A stretch of DNA of 11,536 nt, from the NCBI GenBank assembly GCA_900544945.1, contig UQXG01000070.1, forward strand, positions 1 through 11,536, in the 5' to 3' direction. The notes beneath the pieces were generated by a model. That model saw only the letters and a program-made list of their open reading frames with translations. It had not been told where the DNA came from and searched no databases. This DNA comes from an uncultured Eubacteriales bacterium (lineage in GTDB: Bacteria; Bacillota; Clostridia; Oscillospirales; Oscillospiraceae). The stretch's first letter is position 1. Every line of letters begins with the position of its first letter. Both the position numbers and the translations under genes were made by a program. This document shows, one piece after another, positions 1 to 6,590 of this stretch.

Positions 1-16
1 CCGCATTCCTGCGGCC

Positions 17-44
17 TAATAAAACGCTTTTAAGCGTTTTATTA
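17..44. terminator. Perfect 13-bp stem-loop, probable terminator of an upstream gene
   Basis: Arms at 17-29 and 32-44 are perfectly complementary around a 2-base TT loop. The second arm ends in a T-rich stretch (TTTTATT), so it could act as an intrinsic terminator on either strand. A TAA at 17-19 could be the stop codon of a plus-strand gene entering from the left (reading from base 2), but the 16 bases before it are too few to identify a gene. Terminator function is inferred from shape only. Confidence 0.5.
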
Positions 45-61
45 AAAACTCGTATAAAACC

Positions 62-97
62 CAAACCCCCTTTCGGCAAATGCCGAAAGGGGGTTTG
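62..97. terminator. Perfect 17-bp stem-loop, strong bidirectional terminator candidate
   Basis: Arms at 62-78 and 81-97 are perfect complements with an AA loop. The stem has a block of five C/G pairs near its base. On the plus strand it is followed by TCCTATTTT, on the minus strand by GGGTTTTATA, so the downstream T-runs are imperfect both ways. It lies just upstream of the promoter at 154-182 and would insulate the abrB-type operon from readthrough. Confidence 0.6.
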
Positions 98-153
98 TCC
101 TATTTTCACAAGAATCTTCTGTCTTTCCGGCCAGAATTCAGTGGGATAGAGCC

Positions 154-182
154 TTGACGGCGGAAGGTTCTTTCCGTATAAT
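154..182 (+). promoter_or_regulatory. Consensus sigma-A promoter of the AbrB/PLP/transporter operon
   Basis: The -35 hexamer TTGACG (154-159) and -10 hexamer TATAAT (177-182) are separated by exactly 17 bases. Transcription would begin near 189-190. This places the TTG at 188 at or before the transcript start and supports translation from a downstream ATG (227). Confidence 0.85.
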
Positions 183-226
183 ATGCGTTGCAAAGTATGA
201 AAAGTATGATTTATGGAAGTGATGCT

Positions 227-466
227 ATGCCGTCGGGCAAACATATTCTCGGGAAAAACCGGCAGCAGCGGGTCTTCGGCACCGCCAAGGTGGGAGACCG
301 GGGTCAGATCGTCATCCCCAAGGAGGCGCGGGAATTGTTCGGGATTCAGCCCGGGGATACGCTGCTCCTTCTGGGAGACAAGGAGACGGGTCTGGTAATC
401 TCCCGACCGGAGGTGCTCCACGATTTAGCGGATGAAATACTCCATCATGTCAAAAACGAGGGTTGA
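227..466 (+). CDS. SpoVT/AbrB-type DNA-binding regulator (79 aa)
   Basis: This is a small AbrB-family transcription factor, expected to act as a dimer or tetramer with swapped-hairpin DNA-binding folds. The core lies at residues 18-51: GTAKVGDRGQIVIPKE followed by ARELFGI and PGD, the typical 'V...GqivIPkeiR..lgi..GD.l' pattern. The short tail after residue 60 is acidic and helical-looking. The start at 227 is preferred because GGAAG at 215-219 sits 7 bases upstream; in-frame alternatives at 188 (TTG), 197 and 206 lie close to the predicted transcript start and lack a ribosome site. It is the first gene of a three-gene operon, with 7 bases to the next start. By analogy with other operon-leading AbrB regulators it probably controls its own promoter, which is inference. 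Target sites are not identifiable. Confidence 0.85.
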   Translation: MPSGKHILGKNRQQRVFGTAKVGDRGQIVIPKEARELFGIQPGDTLLLLGDKETGLVISRPEVLHDLADEILHHVKNEG

Positions 467-473
467 AAGAAAT

Positions 474-1757
474 ATGGAAAAATTGCTGGAATTGTATGAA
501 ACCATGGGAATTTCCCCGGCGGTCTACGCCTACGGCGAGAAGCGGCTGGCAAAACTTGCCGACCGGTTCGCCGCCATTGACCAGGTAGCCGAATACAACC
601 AGGCCAAGGTGGTCTGGGCCATGCAGAAAAACCGGGTCTCCGCCGGCTGCTTCACCGCCACCACCGGCTACGGCTACGACGACTTTGGCCGGGACACCCT
701 GGAAAAGGTCTATGCCGACGTGTTCCACACCGAGGCTGCCCTGGTGCGTCCCCAGATTACCTGCGGAACCCACGCCCTGACTGTCGCCCTCAGTGCCAAT
801 CTGCTGCCCGGCGACGAGCTGCTGTCCCCGGTGGGGCTGCCCTACGACACCTTGCAGGAGGTCATCGGTATCCGGAAGAGTCCCTGTTCCCTGGCGGAAT
901 ACGGAGTCACCTATCGGCAGGTGGATTTGAAGGAAGATGGCACCTTCGATTACGAGGGCATCCGCAAAGCCATCAACGAAAAGACCAAGCTCATCACCAT
1001 CCAGCGTTCCAAGGGCTACGCCACCCGCCCCACCTTCTCCGTATCCCAGATCGGGGAGCTGATTGCCTTCTGCAAGCAGGTAAAGCCCGGCGTCACCGTG
1101 ATGGTTGACAACTGCTACGGCGAATTCGTGGAGCCCATCGAGCCTTCGGACGTAGGCGCGGATATGACTGTCGGCTCTCTCATTAAGAACCCCGGCGGCG
1201 GTCTGGCTCCCATCGGCGGCTATATCTGCGGCACTCAGGAATGTGTGGATCGGTGCGCCTATCGTCTGTCCGCACCGGGCCTGGGCAAGGAGGTCGGAGC
1301 CAACCTGGGTCTGATGACCAGCCTGTTCCAGGGCTTCTTCCTGGCTCCCACCGTCACGGCTGGAGCCCAGAAGGGTGCGATTTTCGCCGCCAATCTCTAT
1401 GAGCCCCTGGGCTTCCGGTGCGTGCCCAATGCCGTGGAGAGCCGCCACGACATCATCCAGGCCGTGGAGCTGGGCAGTGAGGCGGGCATGGTGGCCTTCT
1501 GCAAAGGTATTCAGGCCGCCGCTCCCGTGGATTCCTTCGCCACCCCCTACCCCAGCGACATGCCCGGCTACAATGACAAGGTCATTATGGCAGCCGGTGC
1601 CTTCGTCCAGGGCAGCTCCATTGAGCTGTCCGCCGACGGCCCTATCCGCCCGCCCTACGCGGTGTACTTCCAGGGAGGACTGACCTGGAATCACGCCAAG
1701 CTGGGAATTCTCATGAGCCTGCAAAAAATGGTGGATGCCGGTCTCGTGAATCTGTAA
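474..1757 (+). CDS. Methionine gamma-lyase-like PLP enzyme ('aluminium resistance protein' family, 427 aa)
   Basis: This is a fold-type I PLP enzyme of the Met_gamma_lyase/YnbB ('aluminium resistance') family, related to Cys/Met metabolism lyases. Visible hallmarks are the family motif TGYGYDDFGRD (residues 64-74), GTHAL near 98-102 for cofactor phosphate binding, D212 in MVDNCYGEF for the pyridine nitrogen, and the probable Schiff-base lysine K238 in SLIKNPGGG. Length fits the family (about 410-430 residues). The start at 474 follows the preceding stop by 7 bases, with GAGGG at 458-462 upstream. Earlier in-frame ATGs (432, 447) would only re-read the end of the regulator gene. The true substrate of this subfamily is poorly defined; C-S lyase activity on a sulfur amino acid is the usual assumption. 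Its neighbours are a regulator and a small-molecule transporter. Confidence 0.88.
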   Translation: MEKLLELYETMGISPAVYAYGEKRLAKLADRFAAIDQVAEYNQAKVVWAMQKNRVSAGCFTATTGYGYDDFGRDTLEKVYADVFHTEAALVRPQITCGTHALTVALSANLLPGDELLSPVGLPYDTLQEVIGIRKSPCSLAEYGVTYRQVDLKEDGTFDYEGIRKAINEKTKLITIQRSKGYATRPTFSVSQIGELIAFCKQVKPGVTVMVDNCYGEFVEPIEPSDVGADMTVGSLIKNPGGGLAPIGGYICGTQECVDRCAYRLSAPGLGKEVGANLGLMTSLFQGFFLAPTVTAGAQKGAIFAANLYEPLGFRCVPNAVESRHDIIQAVELGSEAGMVAFCKGIQAAAPVDSFATPYPSDMPGYNDKVIMAAGAFVQGSSIELSADGPIRPPYAVYFQGGLTWNHAKLGILMSLQKMVDAGLVNL

Positions 1758-1781
1758 CGTAAAAAAGAGAGGTATTTGTAA

Positions 1782-2690
1782 ATGAGTTGGTTTTGGTTTT
1801 CTATTATCGCGCTGCTGTGCTGGTCTGGTTCGGACTTCTTCTCCAAGATTGGCTGTCGGGATGCCAAGGATCCCTATAGCCAGAACAAGATGGTCATGGC
1901 CGTGGGTGTTGTCATGGGTCTGCATGCACTGTACAAGATTTTCCTGTGCGGCGTGGAAATCTCCTGGTCGGTGATCTGGACCTATCTGCCCATTTCCCTG
2001 CTGTACATCAGCTCCATGACCCTTGGCTATGTGGGTCTGCGCTACATTGAGCTGTCCATTTCGTCTCCCATCTGCAACGCCAGCGGCGCGCTGGTTGCAA
2101 TCATCGCCATTGTCAGCGGCACTGCGGAAGCCATGGCTCCTGCCCAGTATCTGGCCATTGTGCTGTGCTGCGCCGGTGTCATCGGCCTGGGCTTTGTGGA
2201 GGCCAATGAGGACGATGCCCTTCGGGCTGCCCGGCAGGAGGCCTCCAACTACAAGTACGCCAAAAGCTGGCTGGCTTTGGCTCTGCCCATTGCCTACTGT
2301 GTGCTGGACGCCGCGGGCACTTTTGCCGATGACCTGGTTCTGGAGACCTTGAATGAGGAATCCGCCAACGTGGCCTATGAGCTGACCTTCCTGGCAGCAG
2401 GCGTCGTCATGTTCGTTTACACCTGCCTGATCAAGAAGCAGCCCTTGGTTCCGAAAATGGAGGCTCCCAAGTATCTGGGTGCCGTCTGCGAAACCATCGG
2501 CCAGCTGTTCTACATCTACGCCCTGGCCAGCGGCGAGTCCGCCCTGGCCGCGCCCATCATCGCCTCCTACTGCATGGCAAGCGTTCTGTGGAGCCGGCTG
2601 TTCCTGAAGGAAAAGCTCAGCTGGAAGCATTATCTGTGCATCCTCGTCACCTTCGCTGGCATTGTCATCATGGGCGTGTACGATATGTAA
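1782..2690 (+). CDS. DMT superfamily (EamA-type) transporter, 302 aa
   Basis: An integral membrane protein made almost wholly of hydrophobic segments, consistent with about ten transmembrane helices in two EamA-like halves (roughly residues 1-140 and 160-300), joined by a charged stretch (ANEDDALRAARQEASNYKYAK) around 138-158. Helix ends carry family-like features such as the final-helix region after FLKEKLSW. The substrate cannot be read from sequence; drug/metabolite transporters export or import amino acids, nucleotide sugars and other metabolites. The ribosome site AAGAGAGG lies about 10 bases before the ATG, and the gene begins 24 bases after the PLP enzyme with no terminator between them, so it is cotranscribed. 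Inference: it moves a substrate or product of the PLP enzyme. Confidence 0.85.
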   Translation: MSWFWFSIIALLCWSGSDFFSKIGCRDAKDPYSQNKMVMAVGVVMGLHALYKIFLCGVEISWSVIWTYLPISLLYISSMTLGYVGLRYIELSISSPICNASGALVAIIAIVSGTAEAMAPAQYLAIVLCCAGVIGLGFVEANEDDALRAARQEASNYKYAKSWLALALPIAYCVLDAAGTFADDLVLETLNEESANVAYELTFLAAGVVMFVYTCLIKKQPLVPKMEAPKYLGAVCETIGQLFYIYALASGESALAAPIIASYCMASVLWSRLFLKEKLSWKHYLCILVTFAGIVIMGVYDM

Positions 2691-2695
2691 CCGTC

Positions 2696-2726
2696 AAATC
2701 GCTCCCGGAAACGGGGGCGGTTTTTC
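2696..2726 (+). terminator. Intrinsic terminator after the transporter gene
   Basis: An 8-bp stem (2700-2707 with 2712-2719, one G-T pair) closes a GAAA tetraloop and is followed by a run of five T. AAA before the stem can pair with the first T bases. It starts 6 bases after the transporter stop and precedes a new promoter, so it ends the three-gene operon. Confidence 0.88.
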
Positions 2727-2732
2727 TGTCTA

Positions 2733-2761
2733 TTGACGCTGTTCCGAAATCAGGCTATAAT
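2733..2761 (+). promoter_or_regulatory. Consensus sigma-A promoter of the glucosyltransferase gene
   Basis: TTGACG (2733-2738) and TATAAT (2756-2761) are spaced by 17 bases, the same hexamers and spacing as the promoter at 154-182. The predicted transcript start near 2768 leaves a leader of only about 20 bases, with AAAGGAG at 2772-2778 as the ribosome site. Confidence 0.85.
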
Positions 2762-2787
2762 GGAGCAAACGAAAGGAGTGTCCCTTC

Positions 2788-4320
2788 ATGACAGAATCCA
2801 ATCCCCTGCTCTTTCAGCGGCTCCTTCTCTGGCTTTCCAAAAAGGCCAAGGAAAACCGGGTACCCCTGTGCGCCGCGCTGATCTTCGGCTTTCTGGCTCA
2901 CGGCTTCGCCTTCGCCAATAAGCTTGTGAACCACGACGAGGCCAATGCCCTGTTCTCCAAGGGCGGCAGCGTGGTGCTGGGTCGCTGGGGGCTGTGCTTT
3001 ATGGACAACCTGTTTCCCAATGTGTCCATGCCCTGGATTTACGGCATTCTCACCATTTTCTTTCTGGCGGTGGCTGTGTGCGTTCTGGTGCACCTGCTGC
3101 CTCTGAAAAGCTCCTGGGCGCAGGTGCTGGCGGCGGGACTGGTAGTCACCTTTCCGTCTCTCACGGGCACTCTCGGCTATATGTTCATGAGCAGCAGCCA
3201 CGGTCTGGCCTTTCTGCTGACGGTGCTGTCCGCCTGGTTTGTGACCCGGCAGGAACGGCGGTATCATCTGGCGGCCCTTGGCTGCCTGGTGTTCGCTCTG
3301 GGCATTTATCAGGCCTTTATTGGGCTGTGCGCCGGACTGCTGGTGATTGTGGTCATCCGCCGGCTTCTGGAGGACGAGGACGGAAAGGCCGTGCTCCGGG
3401 ACGGCTGCGGCTATATTCTCTTCCTGGTTCTTTCCCTGGGGCTGTACTACGGGATTGCCCAGCTGGCTCTTAGTCTGATCCACCAAACAATGGCGGGCTA
3501 CGCCACGGACGGCATGGCCTTCTCCCCTCTGTCCCTGCCTGTAAACGCCCTGCTCGCCTACCGCACATTCTTTTCCGTTTTTACAAGCGGTACTTATTCC
3601 CTGGTACCCACAAAGGCATCCAGAATTCTTCATGGGCTTTTGTGGCTTGCCGCTGGAATTCTGCTGATCGTCCGGGTACGGGCAAGGAAGCGTGAGACAC
3701 TGAATTTGGTGCTGCTCATTGCGGCGCTGGTGCTGTTTCCCCTGGCGATGTGCTGCATTTTCCTCTTCATCGCCCCGACTTCCATCCATACCATTGTGCT
3801 CTACAGTGTGGTAAACGTGTACTTTCTGATGCTCCTGCTGGCAGATTCCTGCCCGCCGGTGACGCAGCTTCGCCGGGCGGTGCTGAATATTTTTCCGGTG
3901 CTCTGTGCCCTGATTGTGACCGTGAACATCTACATTGCCAACGAATCCTATCTGACGCTGCACCTGCGCTACGAAAATGCCTACGCCTTCTACACCTCCC
4001 TGATTGGAGACATCAAGGCCTCTCCGGAGTTCACCCAGGGAAGCAAGCTGGCCGTCATCGGCATCTGGCAGGATCCGGCCTTTTACGCGGAGCACATGGC
4101 CTTCACCGACACTCTCACCGGTGTCACCGGCTTCAAGCCGGACAGCTACTCCAAGGAACGGTTTCTGGAGCAGTATGTGGGCTTTGCCATTCCCTTCGCT
4201 TCCCAGGCGGAGGAGGCGGAAATTGCCGCCTCCCCGGAATTTGCCGAAATGAGTGTATATCCCTACTACGGCTCTATGAAGAAAATCGGAGATACCTTCG
4301 TGGTGAAGCTGTCGGATTGA
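2788..4320 (+). CDS. GtrII-like membrane glucosyltransferase domain protein (510 aa)
   Basis: A polytopic membrane protein resembling the Glucos_trans_II (GtrII) family, which transfers a glycosyl group from an undecaprenyl-phosphate-linked donor onto cell-surface polymers outside the membrane. The N-terminus shows the family layout: a first membrane helix (about 26-44, ending HGFAFANK), then an extracytoplasmic acidic motif NHDEAN (48-53) and GRWG (65-68), followed by many hydrophobic helices to about residue 395. The C-terminal 110 residues are soluble (starting near NESYLTLHL) and probably extracytoplasmic. The start at 2788 has AAAGGAG 9 bases upstream. It is a single-gene unit with its own promoter and terminator. 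No flippase (GtrA) or donor synthase (GtrB) lies beside it, so donor and acceptor are unknown. Family assignment rests on N-terminal motifs and topology. Confidence 0.75.
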   Translation: MTESNPLLFQRLLLWLSKKAKENRVPLCAALIFGFLAHGFAFANKLVNHDEANALFSKGGSVVLGRWGLCFMDNLFPNVSMPWIYGILTIFFLAVAVCVLVHLLPLKSSWAQVLAAGLVVTFPSLTGTLGYMFMSSSHGLAFLLTVLSAWFVTRQERRYHLAALGCLVFALGIYQAFIGLCAGLLVIVVIRRLLEDEDGKAVLRDGCGYILFLVLSLGLYYGIAQLALSLIHQTMAGYATDGMAFSPLSLPVNALLAYRTFFSVFTSGTYSLVPTKASRILHGLLWLAAGILLIVRVRARKRETLNLVLLIAALVLFPLAMCCIFLFIAPTSIHTIVLYSVVNVYFLMLLLADSCPPVTQLRRAVLNIFPVLCALIVTVNIYIANESYLTLHLRYENAYAFYTSLIGDIKASPEFTQGSKLAVIGIWQDPAFYAEHMAFTDTLTGVTGFKPDSYSKERFLEQYVGFAIPFASQAEEAEIAASPEFAEMSVYPYYGSMKKIGDTFVVKLSD

Positions 4321-4356
4321 CACCCGGCTTTCTAGGGTCTATCTGAAAACAAACAA

Positions 4357-4389
4357 CCCCGGAGTGCTGCCGCACCCCGGGGGATTTTT
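4357..4389. terminator. Hairpin terminator between convergent operons
   Basis: Outer stem 4357-4362 with 4377-4382 (CCCCGG/CCGGGG), an A-C mismatch, inner stem 4364-4367 with 4372-4375 (GTGC/GCAC), and a TGCC loop, followed by TTTTT at 4385-4389. It terminates the plus-strand glucosyltransferase gene. Read on the minus strand it immediately follows the cobC stop and is trailed by TTGTTTGTTTT, so it probably terminates the cobalamin operon too. The cobC stop codon (4388-4390) overlaps the T-run. Confidence 0.85.
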
Positions 4390-4927
4390 ATGGAATCGGG
4401 CGGTAGGTATCGCCGCTGAGTTCGTAGCCATGGCCGTTAAGCGGCTGCCACTGATAGCGGTGCTTTCCCTCTGCCGGAAAGCAGGCCGCCATAATCGCCG
4501 CTATGACGCCGCCATGGCAGATAAGAGCCGTGCCGTCGGGAAGCTCGGAAAAAGCCGCCAGCACCCGCCGGGTCATCTGTACGCCGCTTTCCCCCTGGGG
4601 CGGGACATTGGCCTCGTTATCCCCGGTGATCCAGGCCTGATAGGCCGGGTCGTCCTTGAGCGTGTCGTAGCTTTTCATCTCGAAGCTCCCAAAGTCCGCC
4701 TCCCGGAACCGGGCATCCACGGTAAAGGGCACGTTTCCAAAAAGAGCTTTCAGGGTCTCGTCCGTGCGGCGCATTCCGCTGGTGACAAACCGGGCCGGGT
4801 GAATGTCGTAGCGCAGCTCCCCCAATTCCGCCTGTCCCGCCGGGGACAGGGGCAGATCGGTGCTGCCGCAGTAGAGATGATCTTCATTTGCCCGGGTCTT
4901 CCCGTGGCGAATCAGATAAATGCTCAT
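4388..4927 (-). CDS. cobC: Histidine phosphatase, probable alpha-ribazole phosphatase CobC (179 aa)
   Basis: Removes the 5'-phosphate from alpha-ribazole phosphate or adenosylcobalamin phosphate in nucleotide-loop assembly. It has the histidine phosphatase signature: LIRHGKT with H8 as the phospho-accepting histidine, a conserved R near 53 (SGMRRTDET), E76 in FREADFGSFE and the second histidine H138 in LICHGG. The segment after YCGSTDLPLS is typical of CobC. Length is slightly short of the usual 190-200. The start is fixed by the ATGA overlap (4 bases) with the stop of the upstream short CobU-like gene; an upstream in-frame extension to 5179 only re-reads that gene. Last gene of the operon. 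Enzyme class is certain; the exact substrate is taken from context. Confidence 0.9.
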   Translation of the reverse strand: MSIYLIRHGKTRANEDHLYCGSTDLPLSPAGQAELGELRYDIHPARFVTSGMRRTDETLKALFGNVPFTVDARFREADFGSFEMKSYDTLKDDPAYQAWITGDNEANVPPQGESGVQMTRRVLAAFSELPDGTALICHGGVIAAIMAACFPAEGKHRYQWQPLNGHGYELSGDTYRPIP

Positions 4928-5298
4928 TTCAGCCGCTGCTCCAGTCCGCAGAAAATCCGGCTGACCCGGGTCGCCTGCCCTGCCAGATACTGACAGCACA
5001 GACCCGTGGTATGCCGCCACTTCCGGATGACCGGATCCATGGGCACCACCCCGCAGAAAATATCCCGGCAGATCAGAATGCGGTCGCCCCAGAGTGCTTC
5101 GTGCTCCCGCAAATAGCCTTCCGGGTCGATTCCCTCCCGGACGCAGGCCAGCACAAATTCCTCCAGCCGGTCGATGCATTTCTTCGAAAAGTCGATTTTC
5201 GTGCCATTACAGGTAAAAATATCATCCTCCGTCAGGTGGTAGGCATTTTTTGCGTAATCACGCTTACCCTGATAGGCACCGCCGATAATCAAAACCAT
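4924..5298 (-). CDS. Short CobU-like protein (124 aa), cobinamide kinase/guanylyltransferase homologue
   Basis: A reduced relative of CobU (about 180 aa normally). It begins with a P-loop-like GGAYQGKR (residues 6-13), in which the usual Ser/Thr after GK is Arg. Its C-terminal half keeps the classical CobU tail: CGVVPMDPVIRKWRHTTG and QYLAGQATRV match the 'EVGxGIVP...R.fRD..G..NQ.lA..a..V' segment. The middle, including the RIxHH guanylylation-site region, is missing and replaced by an unrelated-looking cysteine-bearing stretch (29-75). The ribosome site GGAGG overlaps the TAG stop of cobS (9-base gap), and its stop overlaps the cobC start. Annotation pipelines would call it CobU, but whether it has kinase or guanylyltransferase activity is doubtful; a partner or regulatory subunit is possible. 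Confidence 0.75.
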   Translation of the reverse strand: MVLIIGGAYQGKRDYAKNAYHLTEDDIFTCNGTKIDFSKKCIDRLEEFVLACVREGIDPEGYLREHEALWGDRILICRDIFCGVVPMDPVIRKWRHTTGLCCQYLAGQATRVSRIFCGLEQRLK

Positions 5299-5307
5299 AG
5301 TTTCCTC

Positions 5308-6048
5308 CTAAATCAGGGCATAGACTGCCGCCGCCAACAGCTCTGCCAAAGTCAGGGCATAGCCCGCAATGTCACCGTTCATGCCTTCCAGGCTGGAATA
5401 GCCCCGATAAAGGGCAAAGCCATAGCCCACAAGGCATCCCACCGTCACAAAGCCCAGCCTTCCGCAGAAAGCAAAACTCAGACCCACCAAAAGACAGGTC
5501 AGCCCACCCAGCCACCAGAGCCGGGAGGTGGGCTTTTTCTGAGAAGCGTACTGACTGGTAGACATGGCGGGAAGCCCCGTCACGGCCAGCGCCGAGCCGC
5601 ACCGGCTTACCGCCGGGATAAACAGAAGAATCCGGCTGCTCTGTCCGGCGGGAACGGAGGCAAACAGCGCCACCTGGGCAATCACCATCAGGCACAGGCC
5701 GATGACCGCGAAGGAACCCACATGAGAATCCTTCAGGATTTCCCGCCGCTTTGCCAAATCCCGGCAGGATTTCACCGCGTCGGTCACGTCCATAAAGCCG
5801 TCCAAATGCAGAAAGCCGGTGGCGAGATAGGGGTACACCCCCAGAATCAGCCCCCGAACCAGGGCAGGCAGTCCCAGCTGCCCTGTGATCCATCCAAGGA
5901 GCGCCCACAAGGCTCCGATTTCCAGACCCACAATGGGAAGCATGGGAAGCATCCGGTCTCTGGCGTTCTCGTCCCAGAGCTGCACCGGACAGGGAATGGC
6001 GCAGAACATACTCTGGCACATGATAAAGCCGTGCAAATATTCCTTCAT
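5308..6048 (-). CDS. cobS: Adenosylcobinamide-GDP ribazoletransferase CobS (cobalamin synthase, 246 aa)
   Basis: Integral membrane enzyme joining adenosylcobinamide-GDP and alpha-ribazole (phosphate) to give adenosylcobalamin (phosphate). It has several hydrophobic helices, the acidic signature HLDGFMDVTDA (81-91; D83, D87, D90), KDSHVGSF (107-114) and a C-terminal GMNGDIAG plus E236, all in family order. Length matches the usual 245-260. The start at 6048 overlaps the cobU stop as ATGA and has GGGAGG 9 bases upstream; the longer frame from 6111 runs inside cobU and is not needed. N-terminal residues include three cysteines (C11, C16, C20), which are not known family hallmarks. Confidence 0.93.
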   Translation of the reverse strand: MKEYLHGFIMCQSMFCAIPCPVQLWDENARDRMLPMLPIVGLEIGALWALLGWITGQLGLPALVRGLILGVYPYLATGFLHLDGFMDVTDAVKSCRDLAKRREILKDSHVGSFAVIGLCLMVIAQVALFASVPAGQSSRILLFIPAVSRCGSALAVTGLPAMSTSQYASQKKPTSRLWWLGGLTCLLVGLSFAFCGRLGFVTVGCLVGYGFALYRGYSSLEGMNGDIAGYALTLAELLAAAVYALI

Positions 6049-6590
6049 TCCGGCAAGCCTCCCTTGTGGATGATTTTCTGTCCGGCAGAAAATTCGATGA
6101 CCGTGTCGCACCGGGCTGCCAGCATCCGGTCAATTCGGGCAAGACAGGCTCGGTAGGCTTCCGTGTCCGGGTCATAGACTTCCGCATCGGAATAGAGATA
6201 GTCGCTGACAATCACCGCGTTGGCAACCCGCCCGGCAAATTCCGCCACATCGGCAGCGCATCGATTCGCAGCTTCCAGATCAAGGGCATAGCCCTTCTCC
6301 TTGGGGAACATGGCGTTTTGCAGCAATGCGGTGACACTGTCCAGGAGGAATGTACCCTCCGGCTCTGCCCGGTTCAGGCAGGACAGAATGTCCGTGCCGC
6401 ACTCGATGGTCTCAAAGCCCATCCCTGCCCGGTCGGCGATATGATGCCGGATTCGCTCCCGGTCTTCCTCGTCCACAGGAATCATGGTGGCCACATAGTA
6501 GTGCTTCCCACCCTGGGCCAGCTGCACCGCAAGGTGCTGGGCATAGCCGGATTTTCCGTTTTTGGCACCGCCGGAAAGGAATACCCTCAT
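6045..6590 (-). CDS. cobU: Adenosylcobinamide kinase/guanylyltransferase CobU, variant C-terminus (181 aa)
   Basis: Phosphorylates adenosylcobinamide and transfers GMP to it. The N-terminal half is classical: P-loop GGAKNGKS (7-14), YVATM (32-36), and RIRHH with H49/H50, the position of the histidine guanylylated in Salmonella CobU, followed by ETIEC. The usual NEVGxGIVP segment and its following arginines are replaced by VSDYLYSDAEVYDPDTEAYR (128-147) and a helix IDRMLAARCD. This looks like a clostridial variant rather than damage, since length is normal and the ending (FSAGQKI) fits the family's final strand. GGAGG is 7 bases before the ATG, which overlaps the cobT stop by 4 bases. Confidence 0.9.
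   Translation of the reverse strand: MRVFLSGGAKNGKSGYAQHLAVQLAQGGKHYYVATMIPVDEEDRERIRHHIADRAGMGFETIECGTDILSCLNRAEPEGTFLLDSVTALLQNAMFPKEKGYALDLEAANRCAADVAEFAGRVANAVIVSDYLYSDAEVYDPDTEAYRACLARIDRMLAARCDTVIEFSAGQKIIHKGGLPE

Noticed and set aside
450..2630. 726-codon open frame on the minus strand opposite the PLP enzyme and transporter genes
   Set aside because: The plus-strand frames encode two recognisable families with ribosome sites and a promoter. The antisense frame shows no family motifs and is explained by GC-biased third codon positions leaving few stops.
2755..4323. 522-codon open frame on the minus strand opposite the glucosyltransferase gene
   Set aside because: Its translation is rich in His, Gln and Gly with no motif, runs across the promoter at 2733-2761, and mirrors a convincing membrane protein gene.
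5372..6211. 279-codon minus-strand frame overlapping cobS and cobU
   Set aside because: It overlaps the cobS frame, whose CobS motifs and ATGA coupling are clear; the alternative frame has no motifs.
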